NCBI GenBank assembly: GCA_964618855.1
Contig: CAZUCD010000029.1
Span: 1-30,187 of the forward strand
Length of the DNA stretch: 30,187 nt
From: CAZUCD01 sp964618855
GTDB lineage: Bacteria; Sumerlaeota; Sumerlaeia; SLMS01; JANRJK01
Reading direction: 5' to 3'
Below, piece after piece: positions 9,001 through 16,830 of the stretch. The notes under the pieces were generated by a model. It had not been told where the DNA came from. It was given only the letters and a program-made list of their open reading frames with translations, and did no database searches. The position numbers were made by a program, and so were the translations under genes. Position 1 is the first letter of the stretch. Every line of letters starts with the position of its first letter.

Positions 9001-11450
9001 CGCTTGCGCCCGGGCAGGCGCGGGTAGTCGCAGTAGTCGAACGTGTGCAGGTAGAGCCGGTCGGGGATGGTGCCGGGACCGAGGTCGTTCGCAATGATCT
9101 TGTCGGAGACTTCCGGGAACTCGGCCTCGTCGTCGGCGACGAACAGGTGCCGCGCGAGCCATGGCCCCCCGGGAAGCTCCGTCTCGTAGCGCACGACGCG
9201 GTCCACGATCGCGCGAAGCTCCGCCGGGTTGCGTGCACTGAGACGGCCGATCTCGACGTCGGGAAAGGCGCCGGTGCCGACGATGCGCGCGTACGAGTCG
9301 TCCCCCCGGACCTGCACGTCCGGGTTGCGCCACCCGAAGACGGGCACGCGGTCAATCTCCGCCGCGGGATTGTGCCGCGGGGACCGCTCCCACCAGTACT
9401 CGCTTCCCTCCCCCGCGAGGACCACGGCGCGCAACTTCGGCGCCTGGCGCGTCAGGTAGGCGTGCCGGATCGCCCGTCGGATCGCCCGGTAGTCTTTGTA
9501 CCCGTAGGAAAACGCGTTGTAAATGTCGTCCACGAGAAGGATGTCCACCTTCTCGCCGGTGGACTCGCGGTGGCGGCCCAGGCGGGCGAGCTCCGCGTTC
9601 AAGTCGGTCCACGTGATCCCGAGCCACGTGACCGGCGCAGCCGAGGACCAGGCGCGCGGGGCATCGACCTGCCGAACGTCGGTTGGCTTCAACAGCGAAC
9701 CCAGCGTCGAGAAGACGATCGAGTCCTCCGTCCCGGGGTTGTATATCCCGGTCTCCCAGCGCCCGGTCTCCGGGGACAGGATGGCCTCCTGGAAGGAAAA
9801 CACGTCGGTCGAGCGGAGGTGGGCGACCAGGACGCGCCCGGCATCCGCCGGCGCGGTCAGGCTGAGCGCAAGGCGCGACGCCGGCGGGTTGCCCAGCGTC
9901 GCAAGCCTCGCGAACTCCTGTTCGGGAAGGTCCTCCGGCATGGCGTCGTACCGCACGAAGGCCTCGATGAACGACAGGGAGGGTCCCGGCGTGAAGCCCC
10001 CGCGCTGCTCGGATTCCACGCGGTGCCGGATCGAGAGGATGTTGCGCCCCTCCACGAGCGCCCCCGCCGAGAGCGGCTCCTGCTGGCGCACCACGGCCTT
10101 GGACTGCACCCGCTTCTCGAAGAGCTCGCGACGGTTGAGGTAGACCTCGGCGATCATGACCTCCTGCGGCTGCCGGCCGGAGAAGGCGAGGTCGAGCTGG
10201 GCGGTCGGGTCGCCGGTCAGGCCGGCAACGTCGAACTCGAACGACTCGTACTTGTTCTGCGGGATGTCGGCGGTGACCCACTTGAGGCGCGGGGCGTCGA
10301 TGGGGGACTGGGGTATGAACTTGGCGGGGCGGAAGATCTCGACCTCGCGGCGGAGGCGTGCGGGCGGGGTGTCGCGCCCGGCGGTGCGGCTCGCGTCCAG
10401 CCGCCACCGGCGCGGGGGAAGCGTCGCACCAGGGTCGCGCAACAGCCAGACCGGCTTCCACGGCTCGAGGTCGAACCGCTCCGGCCCGACGTGCAGCACC
10501 AGCGTCGTCGTCGCATCGACGGTGTCGCTCCCGCCACCGAGCACCAGCATCGGGATTTCCTCGTCGCCGAGGAAGGCGCGCAGCTCCGAGACCTTCATCC
10601 GCGAGGCGTCGATCCCGGCGCCGCGCAGCGTGTCCGCCGTCACCGAGTAGAGTCCCGGCCGGGAGAGCCGCATCAGGACCAGGGGTCCGGCCTGTGTGGC
10701 GCGGATGAGGCGCTCGTTCCAGGCGCGAAGGCGCGGCTCGTCGTTCTCCTCGGCGGGTTGGCGGCTCACGGTCTCGATCTGCGACTCGTTCAGCACGATC
10801 CCGCGCAGCATCTCCACAAGGAACGGGTCCTCGGCGGGGATGTTCGGCGGATGGGGCTGCTGCATCGTGGTGCCGCCACGGAAGGTCACGCGGTAGCGCG
10901 CGCCCCTCGTCACGGCGATCTGCCCGTAGTTCGCGATCGTCCCCGGCGGGTAGTCGGGGTTCATGTTGAGGGGAACCTGGAGCCGGACGAGCCCGACGGA
11001 GCGGAATTCGTCCATGTAGTTCGCGCGGATGTAGGCGTTGGACTGCGAGTATCGGGCGCCGTTGCTTGCGGGCATGTCGAGGGCGAGGCCGTCCTCGACG
11101 AGCCCGAACTCCGGCACGAAGTCCCATGCCCCGGAGATGGTCGTGATCTGGCACTCGGAACCCGGGGGAACCGCGACGATCACGGGCAGGATCGAGACGC
11201 CTATGGGGAGGACGTCGAGGGGCTGCCTGTTCTCGAGCGTGAACTCGAACCCGTCGGGGCGCGTGTCGACGACGTTGAGCACGACGCCGCGCGCGTAGGC
11301 GTCCGCGGGAATCTTGGTGCGCGAGATCCCCTGCGCCGTGGCGCGACCACCCTCCCCCGCGAGGCAGACCAGGAGCCACAGGGCGAGGGCGAGGATCGCG
11401 GCCGGGGTCGCCGGGGTGGGGCGTGGGGACGTGGGGGGAGCGGGGATCAT
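6009..11450 (-). CDS. Secreted C25 (gingipain-like) cysteine peptidase, 1813 residues, with CARDB-like modules
   Basis: Giant exported peptidase. The ATG at 11450 begins a proline-rich leader with a hydrophobic core (AAILALALWLLVCLAG) that ends near ATAQG at about residue 40. After an N-terminal beta-rich region comes the C25 fold: PDVEIGRLSARNPAEL, then NYFGHGGPN with catalytic His841, then LIASCDTAW with catalytic Cys875. The 34-residue His-Cys spacing is close to that of gingipains. Residues ~1290-1395 and ~1418-1520 look like CARDB adhesion modules (FDVTVMNTGDMPVNRYRLNL). The C-terminus is another beta-sandwich. It lacks an obvious type IX secretion tail, so the export and anchoring route is unclear. 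It heads a five-gene minus-strand operon with glycan genes and is divergent from aroQ. Cleavage specificity cannot be read from sequence. Confidence 0.88.
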   Translation of the reverse strand: MIPAPPTSPRPTPATPAAILALALWLLVCLAGEGGRATAQGISRTKIPADAYARGVVLNVVDTRPDGFEFTLENRQPLDVLPIGVSILPVIVAVPPGSECQITTISGAWDFVPEFGLVEDGLALDMPASNGARYSQSNAYIRANYMDEFRSVGLVRLQVPLNMNPDYPPGTIANYGQIAVTRGARYRVTFRGGTTMQQPHPPNIPAEDPFLVEMLRGIVLNESQIETVSRQPAEENDEPRLRAWNERLIRATQAGPLVLMRLSRPGLYSVTADTLRGAGIDASRMKVSELRAFLGDEEIPMLVLGGGSDTVDATTTLVLHVGPERFDLEPWKPVWLLRDPGATLPPRRWRLDASRTAGRDTPPARLRREVEIFRPAKFIPQSPIDAPRLKWVTADIPQNKYESFEFDVAGLTGDPTAQLDLAFSGRQPQEVMIAEVYLNRRELFEKRVQSKAVVRQQEPLSAGALVEGRNILSIRHRVESEQRGGFTPGPSLSFIEAFVRYDAMPEDLPEQEFARLATLGNPPASRLALSLTAPADAGRVLVAHLRSTDVFSFQEAILSPETGRWETGIYNPGTEDSIVFSTLGSLLKPTDVRQVDAPRAWSSAAPVTWLGITWTDLNAELARLGRHRESTGEKVDILLVDDIYNAFSYGYKDYRAIRRAIRHAYLTRQAPKLRAVVLAGEGSEYWWERSPRHNPAAEIDRVPVFGWRNPDVQVRGDDSYARIVGTGAFPDVEIGRLSARNPAELRAIVDRVVRYETELPGGPWLARHLFVADDEAEFPEVSDKIIANDLGPGTIPDRLYLHTFDYCDYPRLPGRKRSTAATNALLRELSAGVFFANYFGHGGPNVWSHERLLHLRDLPYIDHGPREPVLLIASCDTAWIDYPVEPVKTSLGEYLQRDPKGGAISIWAPIAGTSSFEHRFVLGRYYDGYFHAGHRRTGALSLYSKIGYLLDRTTSYVTNQYLLLGDPGMRLPSPPSGVELKVPTDPIPAVEEETFQVSGSTLLVKKGTASVALYDAGRRLVGVPVEVPVKKGRFKADLVIPRNTPQGGHIVQATVWDGDGRTAMGEAPLSVRASRFEVGWEYDIIEGPADAPIDPVVIVQNNEARDFAGLRLFVRDKHRKQDLASKVFDIGAGEEVTFEFPMMLEDELREIEVQVYSAWDVRREHPPMASAPLRMMGIESPLDPLVINMSQLTIQRGDAAPSARITVPVFNRSLDPVHGGRAMLYRLDTEPPSMIETAKALSTMEPGSTTSLVFLCNAKLNAGRLPLRLDVTEDDTRTSETLAQAYFTAEVPSRPDLAIVGGSFAPVDASTPVGQTMYFDVTVMNTGDMPVNRYRLNLYKDVAGEPGFLQRSAVALADQEPPPLQPGESWRTTLRLDPNSGFPVGERPACVEVVLFDGLTDADPSNNSACANVNCTAGPNLTFVPSTAEQSTRLVFPGDVAQCAIAWRNDNSIVPFEHPATVTVYAEGPSSREELLHSIAPKGVPAGGGGLIQFNWTAKPGQDRVRVVLNEELEFPENSVADNEFTFTFEPVLNPAKDPQAHPRHISALPAAGYVTDLDFHPDETLRVADRPTAPGHLFEGLADRVANQDALGQKGDLRREDGKFSPIGDIPYLACTGKESAEAVSIPLPFEDADAQSVDVYLDQRGSFAADPTPSGDFNYRIGGDGEWKTSAKTPPGVVHIGRVQPSDGRILVELAGTGEPSRNEFYGIRLVPVKGTIVSHPVSVEGTTLGRLAVSADLVEGARMSMAAQFGSGTRETPLWGDWVPCGFGGRFPAVPEGATFMRWRVVIAPGPTGTPILRGITPDYGVEPPK

Positions 11451-11475
11451 TCGGTGCGGGGGCGCTGGGATCGCA

Positions 11476-11492
11476 GTTGCGCATCGCGCAAC
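11476..11492. promoter_or_regulatory. Inverted repeat in the peptidase-aroQ divergent spacer
   Basis: GTTGCGC (11476-11482) and GCGCAAC (11486-11492) are perfect complements separated by ATC. The dyad sits 25 bp before the C25 peptidase start and about 70 bp before aroQ, in the only space available for both divergent promoters. It may be an operator for either gene. No regulator is implicated. Confidence 0.3.
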
Positions 11493-11560
11493 GCACGGGG
11501 GAATGGTTCCCGTCGGCGTTCGGTGAGACAAGAGAACTCGCGCCAAGGGGGACACCCGCC

Positions 11561-12004
11561 ATGCGCATTGGAATCATCAATGGCCCCAACCTGAACCTGC
11601 TGGGGACGAGGGAGCCGGCCGTGTACGGGCGCGTCTCGCTCGCGGAGATTGAGGAGCACCTCGCCGAGCTGGCGGTTTCGCTCGGCGTCGAGGTCTCCTT
11701 CCACCACAGCAACCACGAAGGGGAGCTGATCGACTTCCTGCACGGGCTTCGCGGGACGCACGACGCCGCCATCCTGAATCCGGGGGGACTGGCGCACACA
11801 AGCGTGGTCCTGCGCGACGCCGTGGCCAGCATCGACATCCCCGTGGTGGAGGTCCACCTCTCGAACACGTTCGCGCGGGAGGAGTTCCGCCACCGGAGCT
11901 ACACGGCCTCCGTGTGCCGCGGGGTGATCATCGGGCTGGGTCCGTTCGGCTACGACCTTGCCCTGCACGCGGCGATCCGGCTCGCGCGGCGCGGGGATGC
12001 TTAG
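11561..12004 (+). CDS. aroQ: Type II 3-dehydroquinate dehydratase
   Basis: Shikimate-pathway enzyme that removes water from 3-dehydroquinate to give 3-dehydroshikimate. It has 147 residues, the usual size for the dodecameric type II class. Signatures run in order: INGPNLNLLG with the following R and Y of the mobile lid (REPAVYG), HHSNHEGELID, LNPGGLAHTSVVLRDA, the catalytic-site VEVHLSN, and RSYTASVCRGVIIGLG. The ATG at 11561 has AAGGGGG about 9 nt upstream. An in-frame extension further upstream runs into the divergent promoter region and shows no family match. It stands alone, divergent from the C25 peptidase operon and convergent with the trypsin-fold protease. Confidence 0.97.
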   Translation: MRIGIINGPNLNLLGTREPAVYGRVSLAEIEEHLAELAVSLGVEVSFHHSNHEGELIDFLHGLRGTHDAAILNPGGLAHTSVVLRDAVASIDIPVVEVHLSNTFAREEFRHRSYTASVCRGVIIGLGPFGYDLALHAAIRLARRGDA

Positions 12005-12038
12005 CCCCCCGGGCTCGGGGTTCCCCATCCAAGCAGAA

Positions 12039-12075
12039 CGCCGGGCGGACCAATTGGGTCCGCCCGGCGCCTTTT
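12039..12075. terminator. Strong intrinsic terminator between convergent aroQ and protease genes
   Basis: A perfect 13-bp GC-rich stem (12039-12051 with 12057-12069) has a 5-nt loop and is followed on the plus strand by CCTTTT (12070-12075). It lies 35 nt past the aroQ stop. On the minus strand it lies 29 nt past the protease stop and is followed by TTCTGCTT, so it may serve both directions, with better poly-U for aroQ. Confidence 0.88.
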
Positions 12076-12097
12076 CAGCAGGGGTTGGCTTGCGGGA

Positions 12098-15000
12098 TCA
12101 GTACAGGTCCCAGCCGGCTACGGCCGCCGGTGCCTGCACGTTGCCCGTCAGGTTGAAGTTGTAGGTGAACTTGCCGTGGACGTTCGTCTGGAAGGAGAGC
12201 GTGCCGCTCTTCGAGCCGCCGACGGCCGTGGGCATCTCGACGGTAAACTCGTCGAAGCCGCCCCCGGGAATCGTGGCTGCCAGGCTGCCGACCAGCGTGA
12301 AGTCCGCCGGGACATTCAGGCCCCACGTGTACAGCGTGCCCGCGCCCGGGTTGTCCACGCGGAACGTCCGGGAGACCGTCGGATCCGACACGTTGACCGT
12401 CCCGAAGTCCACCGCGCCGCCATCGGGAACCGCCGACGAGTCGAAGAGGTTGGTCACGGTGCCGTCGAGGGTGAGCGGTGCCGCGCATGTGGCCTGGTTG
12501 TAGTCCACGTCCAGCGTGACGCTCTGGATGGTGCCCTGGTCGCCCGTCGCGTGGTCCTGGAAGAGGAGCGTCCAGTTGCCGTTCACGCTTCCGCCATTGA
12601 GGGCCGCGAGCGGGGTTTCTGGACGGAAGGACCCGGTGAAGGGGGGCGTCCCCGCCGTGATCGCCGTCGCCGCGGAGTCGTCGAAGTTCGTGTTCGTCAT
12701 GTTGTCGCCGCCGGAACCGCGCCGGTTGATGAGCATCGACTCGGCCAACTGCGGATTCCGCGCACGAACGGAGACGTCGCCCATGAAGGTGTGCGGCATC
12801 GTGATCGTCACGTCCACGTCGGTGATGATGCCGTTCTCCGGGAATGGGATCGTGATGGTCTCCAGGTCCGCGTTCGGTCCGAGCACGACGCCCGGCGTGA
12901 CGTTGCGCACGACGTTGGAGGGCGTGAGCGCGCCGGTCGAGGCCGCCGCCGCCATCCCGCCATTGCCACCCTGGTCGGATGTCACGCTGAGCGCGAACGC
13001 CATGTTCGAGCCGCAGACGACCGACGGATCGATCGCAACAAGGAACGGCGTCGCGTTCGAGGCATTGGCGCTGCCGCTGACGTTGCCGTAGCTCGCCGTG
13101 GGCTGGATCACCGTCACGCCCGGCGTCGTCGTCGAGAGGGTGCCCACCACGCTCGTGGCGTTCTGCCCGATGTTCGTGATCGGGAAGGTGACCTCGATAG
13201 TGGATTCGCCCGCCTCAAGGATGCCGTTGTTGTTCCCGTTGCCGTTGGCATCGCTGAAGGTCGCCGACCCAAACTCGTCGAAGAAGGCGGCGGGGCCGCA
13301 GACGACCGGATTGTAGGTGATGTTGAGCGTGACGTTCTGGAAGACGCCGTCGTCCAGGTTCACGCTGTCGTTCGCGGTGACCGTCCACGTTCCCTCGACC
13401 GGGCTGCCGTCGAGGGCGGAGAGCGGCCCGTCAGGGATGAACGACCCGGTGAACGGCGCCGTCCCGGCTGCGATGGCGGTGGACGCCTCGTCGTCGAGGA
13501 CGGTGTTCACGAGGTTGTCGCCGCTCCCGCCGCGGCGGTTGATCAGCGTCGCCGTCGCCCCGTTCGGAGCCTGGATCGTGAAGATCGCGTCGCCGATGAA
13601 CGTGTGCGTCGCGTTGAGCGTCACGTTGACGTCGCTTACCACGCCGAACTCCGCGAAGGTGAGGTTCGTCGAGACGGTCTGCGGCAGGGGCGAGTTGCCA
13701 AAGCCGAGGTTCGGGCTGGCGGAAGTCGTCGCGGGGATGTGGACGCCCGTGAAGATGTTGCCGGAGGTGAGCGAGAACGTCGCGGAGTCCGTGCCCTCGG
13801 CCGAGGTCACGTTGACCTGGAAGTCCATCGGCGCGCCGCAGACGTGGCCCGAGTCCACCGTAATGGAGAAGGGCGTCACGTTGTTGCCGCTGCCCGCGGT
13901 TCCAATGTTGGGGTATGCGGACGTCGGTGTGTTCACCGTCACCGTCGGGGTGAGCGAGACCAGCGTCGCGCTGATGCCCGTCGCCGGCGCGCCCGAGTTC
14001 AGCAGCGGCACCGTCAGGAGCGCCGTCTCACCGGGGTCGGCCGAGTTCGTGCCGTTGCCCGCCGAGTCGTCCACGAGCACCGCTCCGGTCGCAAAGTCCG
14101 GCACGACGTTGCAGGTCGGGCCCGTCGTCAGCGTGTAGTCGAGGTTCGAGTTCTGCTCCTCGGTCGAGTCCATCTCGAGGCGCAGGAGGATCGGCGCGCC
14201 GCACGGGTGCGTCGGCGCGATCGAAATCCTGTAGGGCGTCGAGTTTGTCTGCGTGCCGGCGGCCGCGATGTCCGGGAACGCGGAGCTGCCCTGCGTCACC
14301 GCAACCGTGGCCGTCATGGACGTCAGCGTCCCGGTCACCGTCGTCGCCGTGACCGTGCCCACATTGCGGACGGAGAACGTCAGGCCGACGAGCGATTCGC
14401 CGGGCTCAAGCACGCCGTCATTGTCGCCGGTGCCCGTCGAGTCATCCACGGTCGGGTTGCCGTTCGCCTGGAAGATCGAGAGCCCGCGGCCATCGAGCAC
14501 CTGCACTCCGGAGTTGGTCGGGTCGAGCCAGTTGGACAGGCGCGTGGAGTTCGTGCCGCCACCGGTCCACGACGTGAAGAACCGCCCGTAGTAGTCCGAC
14601 TCGTTGTTGCCGCAGGCCGCGCCGCCGCCGTGGAGCTGGCCGATGACGCGCTTGTTCTGGTCGTACACGGGGGAGCCCGAGGAGCCGGGCTCCGTCGTGC
14701 CAAGGTCCCAATCCACGATGCGGACGTGCGTGCTGTCCCCCGGGACGGTCGTGCCGAGGTAGGACGTGATCTGAGTCGGGTCGTTCTCGAAGCTGATGCG
14801 CTTCTCGTCCGTGTTCGGGTGGTGGATGGCCACGGCAGACGTGGCGTTCACGCCCTCGCGGCTCCAGCCGGAGAAGTAGGGGTCGAACGCCGGGTCGATC
14901 GGCGAGTCGAGCTCGAGGAGGCAGAAGTCGGACGTGGCGTTGCTTGCGCGGAAAATGGCCCCGGTGTGGAACTGGGCGAGTGAACCGTCGCCCGCGCCGC

Positions 15001-15832
15001 CGCTGGCGGGGCTGCCAACCGGGCGGCACGTCGAGTTCTCGTAATTGAAATACACCACCATGGACGCCGCGTTCCCCGAGTTCATCCCGCAATGGTTCGC
15101 CGTCAGGAAGTACGGCTTGGCGTCCTGCGCCGTGTTGTTCACCAGCGCGCCCGAGCAGAATGTCGAGCCACCGGTGCTGTATGTCGCCGAGGAACGGATC
15201 TGGTCGCGCCAGTTGTCCCCCTCGGGGCAGACCACGTCCACGTTGCAGGAGCCGGAGCGCTCGTTCTCGAACGCCTCGTCGCCGTTCAGGCCGAGGATGC
15301 GGAAGCCGTGGTTGACGGAGGTCAGCTCGAGCGAGAGCTCCTCCACCTTGTCGGGTGCGATCTGCACCTCGATGACCTGTTCGTCACCCGGCACGAGCGG
15401 AGTCCACAGCTCCCCGTGGGCCGCGTTGTCGCGGTGCGTGAAGGGACCGATCACGACCCCCGCCGCGGGGTTGTAGACGTGGAGCATCCCCCCCTCGGGC
15501 ATCCGGTAGTGCGCGAAGCCGAGGTTGATCGATTTGGCATCCTGCGAATAGATGCGCAGGCGCCAAAGCATGTTGCCGTTGGGGAGCTTCTCCCACGTGC
15601 CATGCGTGGCTGGGGTGATCGAGACTTTCATCGGGTCGGCGTAGTGGTAGGGCCCGGCCTGGTCGAGCAGGACGGCGCGTTCGAGCAGCGCCGCGTTGTC
15701 GAGCGGCGGCATGACGACCTCCTCGACGCCGATCAGCGAACTGGCGTCGAGGGCGAGCTGCGGATTGGCGGCGGGGGTGAGGCCCCATGCGCCAAGCACG
15801 CCGCAGAGAATGGCAAACTTCCTCAAGCTCAT
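12098..15832 (-). CDS. Secreted lysyl-endopeptidase-like serine protease with duplicated repeat/P-domain units
   Basis: Exported protein of 1244 residues; the ATG at 15832 has AAGGA 9 nt upstream. A signal peptide (residues 1-~22) and a likely propeptide (to ~190) precede a trypsin-fold domain with catalytic His247 (LTANHCG), Asp302 (ATSDFCLLEL) and Ser385 (PGSSGSP), plus several cysteines as in lysyl endopeptidase. Three repeats of a ~120-residue module starting with a D/G/N-rich loop and PGES or AGES follow (about 458-575, 578-692, 850-968). Two proprotein-convertase P domains sit at about 710-840 and 980-1112, each with the INRRG/GDN string. The C-terminal ~110 residues resemble a choice-of-anchor-D or ASH-like beta domain. 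Lysine specificity is only a family expectation. It is transcribed alone and probably acts on extracellular proteins. Confidence 0.9.
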   Translation of the reverse strand: MSLRKFAILCGVLGAWGLTPAANPQLALDASSLIGVEEVVMPPLDNAALLERAVLLDQAGPYHYADPMKVSITPATHGTWEKLPNGNMLWRLRIYSQDAKSINLGFAHYRMPEGGMLHVYNPAAGVVIGPFTHRDNAAHGELWTPLVPGDEQVIEVQIAPDKVEELSLELTSVNHGFRILGLNGDEAFENERSGSCNVDVVCPEGDNWRDQIRSSATYSTGGSTFCSGALVNNTAQDAKPYFLTANHCGMNSGNAASMVVYFNYENSTCRPVGSPASGGAGDGSLAQFHTGAIFRASNATSDFCLLELDSPIDPAFDPYFSGWSREGVNATSAVAIHHPNTDEKRISFENDPTQITSYLGTTVPGDSTHVRIVDWDLGTTEPGSSGSPVYDQNKRVIGQLHGGGAACGNNESDYYGRFFTSWTGGGTNSTRLSNWLDPTNSGVQVLDGRGLSIFQANGNPTVDDSTGTGDNDGVLEPGESLVGLTFSVRNVGTVTATTVTGTLTSMTATVAVTQGSSAFPDIAAAGTQTNSTPYRISIAPTHPCGAPILLRLEMDSTEEQNSNLDYTLTTGPTCNVVPDFATGAVLVDDSAGNGTNSADPGETALLTVPLLNSGAPATGISATLVSLTPTVTVNTPTSAYPNIGTAGSGNNVTPFSITVDSGHVCGAPMDFQVNVTSAEGTDSATFSLTSGNIFTGVHIPATTSASPNLGFGNSPLPQTVSTNLTFAEFGVVSDVNVTLNATHTFIGDAIFTIQAPNGATATLINRRGGSGDNLVNTVLDDEASTAIAAGTAPFTGSFIPDGPLSALDGSPVEGTWTVTANDSVNLDDGVFQNVTLNITYNPVVCGPAAFFDEFGSATFSDANGNGNNNGILEAGESTIEVTFPITNIGQNATSVVGTLSTTTPGVTVIQPTASYGNVSGSANASNATPFLVAIDPSVVCGSNMAFALSVTSDQGGNGGMAAAASTGALTPSNVVRNVTPGVVLGPNADLETITIPFPENGIITDVDVTITMPHTFMGDVSVRARNPQLAESMLINRRGSGGDNMTNTNFDDSAATAITAGTPPFTGSFRPETPLAALNGGSVNGNWTLLFQDHATGDQGTIQSVTLDVDYNQATCAAPLTLDGTVTNLFDSSAVPDGGAVDFGTVNVSDPTVSRTFRVDNPGAGTLYTWGLNVPADFTLVGSLAATIPGGGFDEFTVEMPTAVGGSKSGTLSFQTNVHGKFTYNFNLTGNVQAPAAVAGWDLY
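12497..14101 (-). repeat. Tandem ~270-residue duplication inside the secreted protease
   Basis: Residues 578-840 and 850-1112 each consist of one Asp/Gly-rich beta module followed by one P domain. The module starts are 272 residues apart and the P-domain starts 270 apart. The P domains share strings such as APFTGSF/PPFTGSF and TLINRRG/MLINRRG. A third, P-less copy of the first module lies at 458-575. The pattern implies an internal duplication of roughly 0.8 kb that has since diverged. Confidence 0.75.
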
Positions 15833-16116
15833 CTCGGAGCGTCCTTTCGATCGAACCCAGGGGTCGATCCGGTCGTGGTGGTGGCCGTACTGCGGGGTGG
15901 GCGCACGGTCCAATGGCTACAGGGCGCACACGGGGTTGCATCACCCCGGGCGACGCCCGAATCCGTCCCTTTCGGTTGCCGGATGGGCCATCCAAGGCGC
16001 GATTGCCGGGCCCGTCAATGCGTTTTGGCCCATCAAAGGGTGCTTTTGACCCGGGGGGCGCCCCGCCGGGCGCGTCCTTGCGCACGGGGCCCCCGAAGTG
16101 CCAGCCTCCCCATGCC
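15833..16116. other. Divergent intergenic region between the secreted protease gene and lipB
   Basis: 284 bp with no gene. It must hold promoters for both directions. It contains the dyad at 15849-15869 and two related GGGCCAT/GGCCCAT strings (near 15985 and 16028). No convincing -35/-10 pair stands out. Confidence 0.5.
15849..15869. promoter_or_regulatory. Dyad next to the ribosome-binding site of the secreted protease gene
   Basis: Two 10-bp arms (15849-15858 GATCGAACCC and 15860-15869 GGGGTCGATC) are inverted with one mismatch and a 1-nt centre. The arms are too close for an RNA hairpin loop, so a protein-binding operator is the more natural reading. On the minus strand it lies 2 nt upstream of the Shine-Dalgarno AAGGA, so a bound repressor would block transcription close to the start. 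Inference from symmetry only. Confidence 0.4.
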
Positions 16117-16830
16117 ATGCTCCACGCCAAACTTGTCCGCATACACGGTCTGATCGACTACGCAGAGGCATTTGCCCTCCAGCGGCGCCTCCAGGAGGAG
16201 CAGATCGCCGGCGCCCGCGGTGCATGCGTCCTGTTCGTCGAGCATCCCCCGACGATCACCATCGGCCGCCGCGGGAAGAATGACGAGGTTACCGCGCCCG
16301 CCGCCGTCCTGCGCGCCCGCGGCGTCGCGGTCCACGAAACGGATCGCGGCGGGCAGGTCACCTACCACGGCCCGGGCCAGATCGTCGCCTACCCGCTCGT
16401 GCCCCTCCAGGAGCTCGGCCTCGGCCTGCACGAGTACATGCGCGCCCTCGAGGAGTCCGTCATCGGGACGATCGCCGCATGGGGCATTTCCGGCTACCGG
16501 ATCTCCAGCCTCACCGGAGTGTGGGTCGGGAAGGAGAAGATCTGTGCGATGGGCATCCGCGTCCGCCGTTGGTGGGCGATGCACGGGTTGGCGCTGAACG
16601 TCACGACGGACCTGAACCACTTCGGCCTGATCGTGCCGTGCGGCATCAGGGACCGCGGCGTGACGTCGATGGAGCTGCTCCTCGGCACGAGCTGTCCCGA
16701 GCAGTCGCGCGTGGAGGAGGTACTTGCGCAGCAACTGGGCGCGAACCTTGGGCTGGATCTCACCGCGGCGGGGGTCGAGTGGCTGGCCCCGGTTGCGCAC
16801 GAGTCCGCGCCGACGGGAAGCGACGCGTGA
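16117..16830 (+). CDS. lipB: Octanoyl-ACP:protein octanoyltransferase
   Basis: Transfers octanoyl from acyl carrier protein to lipoyl domains of 2-oxoacid dehydrogenases and GcvH, the first step of lipoate biosynthesis, in the cytoplasm. It has 237 residues. Signatures in order: LFVEHPPTITIGRRG, RGGQVTYHGPGQ (77-88), GKEKICAMGIR with catalytic Lys141, and LIVPCGIRDRGVTSM with acyl-accepting Cys175. These numbers nearly match the catalytic pair of the mycobacterial enzyme. The ATG at 16117 is chosen because the family N-terminus begins there; a second ATG 5 nt earlier is out of frame. The stop overlaps the GTG of the transporter gene. lipA is not in the window. Confidence 0.96.
   Translation: MLHAKLVRIHGLIDYAEAFALQRRLQEEQIAGARGACVLFVEHPPTITIGRRGKNDEVTAPAAVLRARGVAVHETDRGGQVTYHGPGQIVAYPLVPLQELGLGLHEYMRALEESVIGTIAAWGISGYRISSLTGVWVGKEKICAMGIRVRRWWAMHGLALNVTTDLNHFGLIVPCGIRDRGVTSMELLLGTSCPEQSRVEEVLAQQLGANLGLDLTAAGVEWLAPVAHESAPTGSDA

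Noticed and set aside
7020..11594. A 1524-codon plus-strand open frame opposite the C25 peptidase
   Set aside because: Its translation is rich in Arg, Gly, Val and His with no domain signature. The minus strand carries a coherent signal peptide, catalytic motifs and domains. It is an effect of high GC.
9352..11868. An 838-codon minus-strand frame overlapping the C25 peptidase N-terminus and aroQ
   Set aside because: It is out of frame with the peptidase, runs antisense to aroQ and has a low-complexity translation.
12176..14983. A 935-codon plus-strand open frame opposite the secreted protease
   Set aside because: Arg/Asp/Val-rich low-information sequence. The opposite strand encodes clear P domains and repeats.
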